From Gammaproteobacteria bacterium (lineage in GTDB: Bacteria > Pseudomonadota > Gammaproteobacteria > Chromatiales > Chromatiaceae), in contig JAABSM010000001.1 of the NCBI GenBank assembly GCA_011390365.1, positions 1-64,000 of the forward strand: DNA of 64,000 nucleotides, in the 5' to 3' direction. Shown here piece by piece: positions 25,408 to 34,760 of this stretch. The first letter of the stretch is position 1. The number at the start of each line of letters is the position of its first letter. The notes under the pieces were generated by a model. The model made no database searches, was not told the DNA's origin, and saw only the letters and a program-made list of their open reading frames with translations. Made by a program: the position numbers and the translations under genes.

Positions 25408-26040
25408 GTGGACCAGGTAACAGAGCTGGAGTCGGCCATTCTGCAACGGGCGGAACGGCTGGCGGAGGAGTATCGCAAACAGGCCGTGCGCAGCCGCGAT
25501 ACCATATTGCGCGAGACGGCGGAGAAGCTGCACCTGCGTGAACAGCGTGAGGTGCTGTTGGCCAAGTCCAAGGGCGAGCGCGCCTATCGGCGCAAGGTCC
25601 AGGCCAACGAGCTGAAGCTCCACGCCGAGATGGATCACCTGCGCTGGAATCTGGTGGAGGGCGTGCGAAGCGAGCTGGATGAGCGGATTCGCGCCTTCGT
25701 CGCCGATGACGACGCCTATCTTGAGCTGCTCAAGGCGCTGATTCGAGAGGGCGCGCGGGAGGTGGAGAAGGAACACCTGATGGTCGGCCTCAATGGCCGT
25801 GACCACGAACGCCTGGCCGCCAGCTGGGGCGAGTTTAGCGCCGGAATCGCCGACGACAAGACCCTGGAGCTCGACCCGGAGCCGGTCGAGAGCGTCGGCG
25901 GCGCGGTGGTGCGCGACCCGCCTAACCGCATTCGCCTCGACAATACCTTTGAGGGACGCCTGGAGCGTCTCGAAAGCCGACTCCATCAGGTCATCATCGA
26001 ACGCCTGCTGCCGGGCGATTCGGGCATCACCGCGGGGTAA
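25408..26040 (+). CDS. ntpE: V-type ATPase subunit E
   Basis: The 210-residue peripheral stalk subunit E. The N-terminal 100 residues form a charged helix (ILQRAERLAEEYRKQAVRSRDTI). The C-terminal part has the globular pattern NRIRLDNTFEGRLERLESRLHQVIIERL, close to the conserved end of this family. It uses a GTG start at 25408, with GGGAGG upstream, 4 bases after the subunit F stop. It pairs with the coiled-coil product of the first operon gene. Confidence 0.85.
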   Translation: MDQVTELESAILQRAERLAEEYRKQAVRSRDTILRETAEKLHLREQREVLLAKSKGERAYRRKVQANELKLHAEMDHLRWNLVEGVRSELDERIRAFVADDDAYLELLKALIREGAREVEKEHLMVGLNGRDHERLAASWGEFSAGIADDKTLELDPEPVESVGGAVVRDPPNRIRLDNTFEGRLERLESRLHQVIIERLLPGDSGITAG

Positions 26041-26043
26041 TCC

Positions 26044-27855
<1,812 letters not shown>

Positions 27856-27868
27856 TTCTGGTTGTTAT

Positions 27869-27958
27869 TGTGAATCTATCTGAGGGGTGGCAGTCCTTGA
27901 AGGGGCGGCACTCCTTCGGCTGATTCATTTTCCGGGGTGGCGAGTCACTCCATGACCG
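27869..27958. repeat. Dispersed 89-base repeat with degenerate hairpin, copy 2
   Basis: The second copy of the element at 12605-12693, in the same orientation, starting with TGTGAATCTA and ending CACTCCATGACCG. Its central hairpin is degenerate compared with the perfect one in copy 1. It sits between subunit A and the unknown gene. Confidence 0.7.
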
Positions 27959-28038
27959 CTGGGTCGGCCTTCAGGCCGAGCGTTTAAGGATCAGGCTGTG
28001 CGAATGCCTCGAAGCGCGATTGAGTTAGGAGAATCATC

Positions 28039-28521
28039 ATGAACATTCAAAACAACCAACAGTTCGTGGATGCGCTGGCATCCCTCGGCGTCGATCAACA
28101 ACGCAAGGCGGGGCTCCGATTCATCGAACAGGTGATTGACCTGGACGGCAACCCGCGTATCCGTCAGTTGCTGGAGATTCTGGCAAGAGACCCCTTGAGC
28201 GCGGAGGATCTCAAGCTGGCCCACGATCTGGCCCACTCGGTCTATGTCGAGACCCATCCCCGTTCCGATCTGCTGGCGCTGGACTTCAAGCGTCAGGCGG
28301 CCCACTTCATCGCCGAGGCGTGCGCCGTCTGCTCGGCGCCGGTTTACGAGCAGGCGGACCGGATTCATCTGGCCCAGAAGGCCGCCATGTACTGCCGCAT
28401 GGCGCGCACCTGCGCCAGCATGCACCAGGGCGGCGATGAGCCGGACTTCGCCGCCGCCGAGCGCGACGCCCGCAAGCTTGTCGAGGATCAGATGCGTATT
28501 GCGCAAGAGATGGCGGGATAA
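28039..28521 (+). CDS. Unknown protein encoded between V-ATPase subunits A and B
   Basis: A 160-residue, apparently all-helical soluble protein with no signal peptide. I do not recognise the family. The C-terminal half has four cysteines: CAVC at about 101-104, then YCRMARTC. These fall on helices and could bind metal or be redox active. It has a strong AGGAG ribosome site and the same strand and spacing style as the operon, so it is probably co-expressed with the ATPase. An assembly factor, regulator or extra stalk-associated protein is possible, but nothing in the sequence proves it. Confidence 0.8.
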   Translation: MNIQNNQQFVDALASLGVDQQRKAGLRFIEQVIDLDGNPRIRQLLEILARDPLSAEDLKLAHDLAHSVYVETHPRSDLLALDFKRQAAHFIAEACAVCSAPVYEQADRIHLAQKAAMYCRMARTCASMHQGGDEPDFAAAERDARKLVEDQMRIAQEMAG

Positions 28522-28565
28522 GCGTCACCGTCACCCCTGATAGCCGAGGAACAAAGGAATCGATC

Positions 28566-29945
28566 ATGAGCGCCAAAGAGTACCGCACAGCATCCGCCGC
28601 CAGGGGCGGCCTGCTTACCGTCATCGACGCGCCCAGAGTCGCATTCGGCGATCGGGTGGCGATACGCGACCATCACGGCGCATTGCGCAACGGCCAGGTG
28701 ATTCGCAGCGCCGAGAAGGAGGTGCTGATCCAGATCTTCGAGGGTACCGATGATCTCGACCTGGAGAGCACCTGGGTGCGTTTTCTTGATCAGCCGCTGG
28801 AGGTCGCGCTCTCGCCAGAGCTGCTGGGGCGCATCTTCAACGGCATCGGCGAACCCAAGGACGGCCGCCCGCCCATCGTCTCCTCCCTCAAACGCGCCAT
28901 CAGCGGCTCCGCCATCAACCCGGCGGCGCGCACCTACCCGCGGGAGTTCATCCAGACCGGCGTCTCCACCATTGATGGCCTCAACGCCCTGGTGCGCGGC
29001 CAGAAGCTGCCGATTTTCTCCGCCTCGGGGCTGCCCCACAACCGCCTGGCGGCGCAGATCGTGCGCCAGGCCAAGCTGGTGGACGAGGAGAGCAGTTTCT
29101 CGGTGGTCTTCGCCGCGATGGGCGTCTCCTACGCCGACGCCCAGTTCTTCAAGGATGTCTTCTCCTCCTCCGGCGTGCTCGGCAACGTGGTGATGTACAT
29201 CAACCAGGCCGACGATCCGCCAGTGGAACGCCTCGCGCTCCCCCGCGCCGCCCTCACCGCCGCGGAGTATCTTGCCTTCGACCTGGATCGGCATGTGCTG
29301 GTGGTGATGACCGACATGACCAACTACGCCGAGGCGTTGCGCGAGGTGGCCACCGCCAAGGGCGACGTGCCCTCCCGCAAGGGCTATCCCGGCTATCTCT
29401 ACTCCGATCTGGCGGAGATCTACGAACGCTCCGGGCGGATCAGGGATCGCCACGGCTCGATCACGCTGGTACCGGTGGTCTCCATGCCGTCGGACGACAT
29501 CACCCACCCCATCCCCGACCTCACCGGTTACATCACCGAGGGGCAGATCGTGCTCAGCCGCGAACTGCACAATCAGGGCATCTACCCGCCGGTGCACATC
29601 TCGCCATCCCTGTCGCGGCTGATGAAGGACGGCATCGGCAAGGACGATACCCGCGAGGACCACCCGCGTGTCGCCAACCAGCTCTACGCCATGTATGCCA
29701 AGGCCCAGGAGACCCGCAACCTCGCCTCCATCATTGGCGCCGAGGAGCTGTCGGAACAGGACCGCCGCTATCTCGAATTCGCCGACCAGTTCGACAAGCA
29801 GTTCGTCGGCCAGGAAGAGGACGAGGACCGCTCCATCATCGAGACCCTCAACCTCGCCTGGGAACTGCTCAGCATGTTCCCCAAGGCCGAACTCACCCGC
29901 GTCAGCGAAACCGATCTGGCCAAGTATCACCGTTCGGGGGATTGA
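28566..29945 (+). CDS. ntpB: V-type ATPase non-catalytic subunit B
   Basis: The 459-residue nucleotide-binding but non-catalytic partner of subunit A. The family pattern ISGSAINPAARTYPREFIQTGVS precedes the degenerate P-loop region, read here as FSASGLPHNRLAAQI, which has no GKT as expected for B. VMTDMTNYAEALREVATAKG and GYPGYLYSDLAEIYERSGR are conserved core segments. A good AAAGGA ribosome site precedes the ATG. Confidence 0.96.
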   Translation: MSAKEYRTASAARGGLLTVIDAPRVAFGDRVAIRDHHGALRNGQVIRSAEKEVLIQIFEGTDDLDLESTWVRFLDQPLEVALSPELLGRIFNGIGEPKDGRPPIVSSLKRAISGSAINPAARTYPREFIQTGVSTIDGLNALVRGQKLPIFSASGLPHNRLAAQIVRQAKLVDEESSFSVVFAAMGVSYADAQFFKDVFSSSGVLGNVVMYINQADDPPVERLALPRAALTAAEYLAFDLDRHVLVVMTDMTNYAEALREVATAKGDVPSRKGYPGYLYSDLAEIYERSGRIRDRHGSITLVPVVSMPSDDITHPIPDLTGYITEGQIVLSRELHNQGIYPPVHISPSLSRLMKDGIGKDDTREDHPRVANQLYAMYAKAQETRNLASIIGAEELSEQDRRYLEFADQFDKQFVGQEEDEDRSIIETLNLAWELLSMFPKAELTRVSETDLAKYHRSGD

Positions 29946-30339
29946 GGATGGAGTTCAGAGGCTTGAGGGCGGAGGCTGGAGGCTTGAGGCTGGAGTTTAG
30001 AGGCTTGAGGCTTGAGGCGCGAGGCTTGAGGGGTGAGGTTCGTAGGATGGGCAAAGCGCAGCGTGCCCATCAATGTGTGGCAAGCTTCCCGATCCCGGTT
30101 GATGGGCACGGCGCTGAGGGTGGCTTGCAGGAGAGTAAATCAACTGGAGCGCCTATGCCCATCCTACGCACAGGCGGCTGGCGGCTGGCGGCCGGAGGCT
30201 TGAGAGATGAGGCCCGAGGGGCGTCTGCCCAACACGTAGCACCCAGTACTCAGCACTCAGCACGCAGCACCCAGTACACCGCACTCCGCACTCCGCACTC
30301 CGCACTCAGTACTTACCACCCAGCACACGGCACTCGCCC
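29946..30339. repeat. Tandem-repeat and palindrome block between ATPase subunits B and D
   Basis: Three different structures interrupt the operon. From 29946 to about 30037 is a degenerate tandem array of GAGGCTTGAG/GGCTGGAG units. From 30041 to 30168 is a palindromic element bounded by CGTAGGATGGGC and GCCCATCCTACG, related to 34403-34551. From about 30233 to 30330 is a second tandem array of CAGCACTC/CCGCACTC/CAGTACTC units that runs right up to the subunit D start. No open frame here resembles a protein. Confidence 0.8.
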
Positions 30340-30969
30340 ATGAGCCAGCAAAAACTCATCAAGGCCCCGCCTACCAAGAACACCCTGCTCAATCTCAAGA
30401 AGCAGGTGGTGTTCCTGGAAGACGGCTACTCCCTGCTGGAGCGCAAGCGGGAGCTCCTCACCCGTCTGGTCTATGACCGCATCGGCGAATACCGCCGCCT
30501 GCGCGGCAACACCATCAAGGCCATGGAAGAGGCCTACCGCTGGCTCTCCATCGCCCATCTGCGCATGGGCAGCCGCGCCATGCAACAGGCCGGCCTGGGC
30601 ATGGAGCCTTCGTTGCGGGTGGATATCATCCCCCAGCGCAGCCTCGGCATTGAACACCCCGCCATCACCGCGGACGTCCTGCCCCTGCAACCCGTTGGCC
30701 TGCTCGGCACCGACGCCAGCTTCGACGAACTGCGCCGCGCCCTCTCCGAGGCCGCCGCGCTGCTCGCCAAGCTCGGCGAATCAGAGCTCGCCCTCAGCCG
30801 CCTGATGGCGGAACAGCGCAAGGCCCAGAAAAGGGTCAACGCCCTCAAGTACAACATCATTCCCCGCTACAAGAACACCATTCGCTATATTGAATCGGCC
30901 CTGGAAGAGGAGGAGCGCAACATGCTGTTCTCCATCAAGCTGCTGCGGGAGAAGAGCGGGGCGGCTTGA
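30340..30969 (+). CDS. ntpD: V-type ATPase subunit D (central shaft)
   Basis: The 209-residue central rotor shaft. The two long antiparallel helices are clear: PPTKNTLLNLKKQVVFLEDGYSLLERKRELL at the start and KAQKRVNALKYNIIPRYKNTIRYIESALEEEERN at the end. Both are near-invariant family signatures. The start is unusual: tandem CA-rich repeats abut the ATG and leave no recognisable ribosome binding site, so translation may be weak or depend on another mechanism. It closes the ATPase operon. Confidence 0.94.
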   Translation: MSQQKLIKAPPTKNTLLNLKKQVVFLEDGYSLLERKRELLTRLVYDRIGEYRRLRGNTIKAMEEAYRWLSIAHLRMGSRAMQQAGLGMEPSLRVDIIPQRSLGIEHPAITADVLPLQPVGLLGTDASFDELRRALSEAAALLAKLGESELALSRLMAEQRKAQKRVNALKYNIIPRYKNTIRYIESALEEEERNMLFSIKLLREKSGAA

Positions 30970-31031
30970 GGTCGCCATTGGAGTCCGCGGCGTGACTTGG
31001 ACGTGACGAACAACACGAGCAATCCAGACCT

Positions 31032-32159
31032 ATGAGTACGGATAAAATCGAACCCCTCTCCGGGCTTTACTTTGACCGCTACCAACTTGTCCAGCATCTC
31101 TTTGGCAAAGGGACGGGAAGCTTGGACCGCCTGGATCGCCTGATGGACACCATCGACATGGACCAGGTGTTGGCGGAGGCCCGCGAATGGGATGAATCTC
31201 CCCGGGACTTCAAAATCACCATGAACCCGGTAGAGGAGGCCAATTACGTACGCCTTCCTCGAAAGATAAAACGTGAGCTGGAGCGAATTCGTAAAAAGAT
31301 CATTGCGGGAAAGAAGGGTTTGGTCAAGCCCTTGACGCAATACCGCAGGCGTTTCCCGGAGGTTCCGTTTGTCTGGAATCTTTTGTCCATCGCCCTGGCA
31401 AACCATGGACGCATGGATGAGTACGAAGCCTTGGTGCACGAGACGGTGCAACATTTTCCGGATTACCTGTTCGGCAGGATCGCCTTGGCCAATTACTGCC
31501 TGAAGGCGGGGCGGCATCGGGAGATCCCCGCGGTGCTCGACAACAAGATGAACATCTACGATCACTATCCTGATGACGGGAGAGAGTTTCACTACAGCGA
31601 GGTACGTTCCTTCTATACCGTGGTAGGAAGCTTCTACGCCAGAGAGAACGAAATCGTGAAGGCCATCGTCTGCTGGAATCTGGTAAAACAGGTCGACGAG
31701 GAGCATGGCGCCCATCGCATGCTGGCGCAAGAGATTGTTCGTAGTCAGTTGGCCAGGGTTCAAGGGGATATGAGCCAATTCCTGCAAAAGCATGGGCGAC
31801 CTGAAGAGATGGAGGATGAATTACATGAGGATGAGGCGGAATCGATGGAAGGGGCAGTGAAGCCAGGAAAATTCAATGTTGGCGATAGGGTGCGCGTGTT
31901 ACCCGAAATCAAGGATCCCGACTTCCAAACGGATATCGCGGGGTGGTCCGGGTTGATCGACGAGATCGACTACGACGACCAAGGTAAGATTCTATGCCTG
32001 GTAAGTTGGGACAGGGCGACGCTGTTGAAACTGGGTGACGAGCACATCGACAAATGCGAACAGGAGAACTTGAACTACGAACGGATGTATTTGTACACAG
32101 AGGATCTGGAGTTACTTGATTATCCAGAAGGGGTAAGAGATGGGACTCTGCTCGCCTGA
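31032..32159 (+). CDS. TPR-like protein with C-terminal SH3-like segment
   Basis: A 375-residue soluble protein. The middle (about residues 100-235) reads as helical hairpins of tetratricopeptide type (FVWNLLSIALANHGRMDEYEALVHETVQHFPDYLFGRIALANYCLKAGR). An acidic linker follows (EEMEDELHEDEAESME). A short beta-rich domain at about 278-345 (KFNVGDRVRVLP..., GLIDEIDYDD) resembles KOW/SH3-like folds. It is less GC-rich than its neighbours, consistent with acquisition. It lies between the ATPase operon and a KAP NTPase; its role is unknown, perhaps protein-protein or nucleic acid binding. Confidence 0.7.
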   Translation: MSTDKIEPLSGLYFDRYQLVQHLFGKGTGSLDRLDRLMDTIDMDQVLAEAREWDESPRDFKITMNPVEEANYVRLPRKIKRELERIRKKIIAGKKGLVKPLTQYRRRFPEVPFVWNLLSIALANHGRMDEYEALVHETVQHFPDYLFGRIALANYCLKAGRHREIPAVLDNKMNIYDHYPDDGREFHYSEVRSFYTVVGSFYARENEIVKAIVCWNLVKQVDEEHGAHRMLAQEIVRSQLARVQGDMSQFLQKHGRPEEMEDELHEDEAESMEGAVKPGKFNVGDRVRVLPEIKDPDFQTDIAGWSGLIDEIDYDDQGKILCLVSWDRATLLKLGDEHIDKCEQENLNYERMYLYTEDLELLDYPEGVRDGTLLA

Positions 32160-32352
32160 TGAAGTGATGGGGATGCCAAGAACATCAAAAGACATCCATG
32201 GAATATCAGACAATCCCGCGTTTTCCACCAGTTAAATCAACACTGCACATTTCATAAAGCCCAGCGAGATTCTCGGTGCCATCTGTGTACTCTGTGGTGT
32301 AATCTTCATCCACAAGTTTTCCTGATCTGAATATTGCTGCCGGACAGAAGAC

Positions 32353-33906
32353 GTGACACGAAACTATCTCAATGACCAATGGGTCCTCGATGACCGCCTC
32401 GGCCTCGGGGCGGCGGGGGATCAGGTGGCGCGCATGGCGATGCAGGTCGCGCCGCCGTTCAGCATCGGCGTCACCGGCAAGTGGGGCGCGGGCAAGACCA
32501 GCGTGATGCGCCGCGCCTTCGTTACCCTCGGCGGCAGGCCGTTGCAACAGGCGGTGCCCATGGGCGTGCCGCGCCGCGAACAGGTCGATGTCGACGAGTG
32601 GGAAAAGCTGCGCTTCGACGTCGCGGACCGCCAGCCCGCCCTCGATTGGGATGATGGCATCAAGGAGGCCGCCGGCTGGTCGCTGTGCGTCTGGTACTCC
32701 CCCTGGCAACACCAGAACGCCGACAACCCCCTGGTACCCCTGCTGCTGGAGATCCGCGATCAGTTCGACGCCCTTATCTCACCGGGCGCGGCGGATTACG
32801 TGCGCAGTTCTGCCCTCGCCGGCATGACCCTGCTGGAGCGGGTGGTGGATGCCGGCATCAGTCTGATGGCGGGTAAGCCGGTGAAGTTCGTCTCGGGAAC
32901 CACCAAGGATGTCAGCGAGGCCTGGGCCAAGGGCAAGGATAACCTTACCCAACTCAGCGACGGCCAGCGCTTCCACCTGCTCTTCGAGGACGCGGTGGAG
33001 GCGCTGCTGATCAACCGCGCCGGCTTTCAAGGTCGCCTGGAACCGGACAACAAGGCCCGCCTGATCATCTTCGTCGATGACCTCGATCGCTGCGAGGAGC
33101 AGGTGGTGGTGCAACTGCTGGAGGCGATCAAGCTCTATCTTGGTACCCGGCGCTGCGTCTTCGTGCTCGGCATGGACGACACCGCCATCCTCGGCATCCT
33201 GCGTCGCCACTGGTCGCGTAGCGACGACGATAATCGGGAGTATCTGGAGAAGCTCACCCAGGCGATGCTGTCGGTTCCCCTGCCTAGCGGCAAACAGGTG
33301 GTGCACCTGATCGAAGAGGCCTACAAGGCCCACAAGATCCCCAAGGCGCGGGACATGGCCAGGCTTACCGAGGGGTTGATCGAGCCGAACCCGCGCAAGA
33401 TCAAGAACTTCGTCAACTCGGTTTGCGCGGCTTGGGGGCTTTATCAGCCGAAAAACCGGAGATTGGGGGCGACGGCGGAGCGGTTTATCATGTTCCAGTA
33501 TCTGCGTCTTTACCACCGATCCGTGTGGCGGTTATTGGAGCGGCAGCCGGCGGCATTGCAGGTGCTTGAGCGCGTGGTTAACGGCAAGAAGATCGCGCAG
33601 TTTCCGGTGGTGGAGAATCAGCCCGCCTCCGTCGGTCAGGAGGTGGCGGGGGCAGACTATGGGCTCAACGATCATCGCATGGTCGAGCAATTCATCTCCC
33701 GCGCCTTCAGTCATGTTCTCGGCCACGATAATCCAGACCCGGAAACCGACCACCTTCACCGCGGCCAATCCCTGGATCAGGCCGTTTCGGCGTTTCAGGA
33801 ACGCCTGGACCGTAAACGCTCCGACGACTACTTTATCCGCTGGGCCAGGCGTAACCTGGATGAGCATGACATCCTGGAATCGGAGATATTGTGCATAAAT
33901 TCGTAG
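32353..33906 (+). CDS. KAP-family P-loop NTPase
   Basis: A 517-residue STAND-like NTPase of the KAP family. Walker A GVTGKWGAGKTS has Lys48, and Walker B LIIFVDDLDRCEE has Asp242-Asp243 and Asp245. The DDLDRC signature is typical of KAP. No strong transmembrane insert is seen between the Walker motifs, so this looks like a soluble member. It starts with GTG at 32353 after a weak ribosome site. Its TAG stop (33904-33906) lies inside the left end of a palindromic element, so the original C-terminus may have been altered. Some KAP proteins act in phage defence; the neighbouring NACHT gene makes that plausible here. Confidence 0.85.
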   Translation: MTRNYLNDQWVLDDRLGLGAAGDQVARMAMQVAPPFSIGVTGKWGAGKTSVMRRAFVTLGGRPLQQAVPMGVPRREQVDVDEWEKLRFDVADRQPALDWDDGIKEAAGWSLCVWYSPWQHQNADNPLVPLLLEIRDQFDALISPGAADYVRSSALAGMTLLERVVDAGISLMAGKPVKFVSGTTKDVSEAWAKGKDNLTQLSDGQRFHLLFEDAVEALLINRAGFQGRLEPDNKARLIIFVDDLDRCEEQVVVQLLEAIKLYLGTRRCVFVLGMDDTAILGILRRHWSRSDDDNREYLEKLTQAMLSVPLPSGKQVVHLIEEAYKAHKIPKARDMARLTEGLIEPNPRKIKNFVNSVCAAWGLYQPKNRRLGATAERFIMFQYLRLYHRSVWRLLERQPAALQVLERVVNGKKIAQFPVVENQPASVGQEVAGADYGLNDHRMVEQFISRAFSHVLGHDNPDPETDHLHRGQSLDQAVSAFQERLDRKRSDDYFIRWARRNLDEHDILESEILCINS

Positions 33907-34106
33907 GGTGCGTTAGGCGCGCTGGCGCTATCGTGCAATCAATACCGAAATCCTCGCGCGCCGTAACGCACCATGCAGCGGGGAACGGCATCGGTGAATG
34001 GTGCGTTACGCCCCGCTTGCCTTTTCAGGGTCACGTGTACCCGCAATTTTTCGAGATGGCTTCAAGGTGTCACGTTTTTTTCAGGGCGGGGCTAACGCAC
34101 CCTACG
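33902..34106. repeat. Palindromic element with CGTAGGGTGCGTTAG ends
   Basis: A roughly 205-base element. The left end CGTAGGGTGCGTTAG (33902-33916) and the right end CTAACGCACCCTACG (34092-34106) are perfect complements. The left end contains the stop codon of the KAP NTPase gene. It contains no transposase and looks like a MITE-type repeat. Confidence 0.8.
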
Positions 34107-34241
34107 CGGGGCGTTGCTGAACGTGTCGCGGCCTTGGCCGGTTCCCTTGTTTCCGGTAAGGGGGAGGGATGATCGCTCCTTTAGACAAGATTCAGCGAAC
34201 CGTGATGACGGCCAGTGGACTCGATAACACCGCCACACTCG

Positions 34242-34357
34242 CCCCCCCCTTTTGCAAAGGGGGGCCGGGGGGGATTTTTGGCTATGGAATCCGAAGATCA
34301 AAGCTCGGTGCCAAGTTCGGAAAATCCCCCCTAACCCCCCTTTGCAAAAGGGGGGGA
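34242..34357. repeat. Inverted repeat with CCCCTTTTGCAAAGG ends
   Basis: A pair of self-complementary ends (CCCCCTTTTGCAAAGG... and ...CCTTTGCAAAAGGGGG), each followed inward by a GGGGATTTT/AAAATCCCC block. Both ends contain the palindrome TTTGCAAA. No coding capacity. Confidence 0.75.
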
Positions 34358-34402
34358 TTGATTGGCGGGCGTAAGCATATTGGGGGCTTGTTGGCTGAGC
34401 AA

Positions 34403-34551
34403 CGTAGGATGGGCAAAGGCGCTCCAACAATAGTTGGCCGGAGTGAAAATCGATCAGCGCCGTGCCCATCATGGCCGCAGCAGATGGGCACGGCGCTGGC
34501 AACTCGGTGGGATTTTTCCGGTTCGGTGGGAGCGCCTTGGCCCATCCTACG
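34403..34551. repeat. Palindromic element with CGTAGGATGGGC ends
   Basis: Bounded by CGTAGGATGGGC and its complement GCCCATCCTACG. Internal GGCGCTCC/GGAGCGCC and GTGCCCATC/GATGGGCAC blocks are also complementary. It is related to the element at 30041-30168 in the ATPase operon. Confidence 0.78.
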
Positions 34552-34760
34552 CTCCCTCTTTCGCAAAGGGGAACGTCGCAAAAGCCCCTCTCCCCCGGGG
34601 GAGAGGGGTTGGGGTGAGGGGGAAGTGTCTGAAAATACTGAGTGGTTGAAATCATTCACTTACCGCCAGGTAGCTTTTACGACACCCTCCAAAGGGGGGG
34701 GGCTGGTTTGCGTGCGCTTCAAACAGCGCGCTCCGCACAAATCAGGGGTGCTGTCCCGCC

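Larger units (their letters stand above)
33907..34760. other. 850-base nest of palindromic repeats between KAP and NACHT genes
   Basis: No credible gene. In order: most of the CGTAGGG element (to 34106); the CCCCTTTTGCAAAGG element (34242-34357); the CGTAGGATGGGC element (34403-34551); a perfect 24-base C/G palindrome, CCCCTCTCCCCC and its complement (34585-34608); then about 150 bases with no recognised signal before the NACHT start. Small open frames here are made of repeat sequence. Confidence 0.8.

Noticed and set aside
33891-34172. Small open frame after the KAP gene
   Set aside because: It consists of palindromic repeat sequence and shows no domain.
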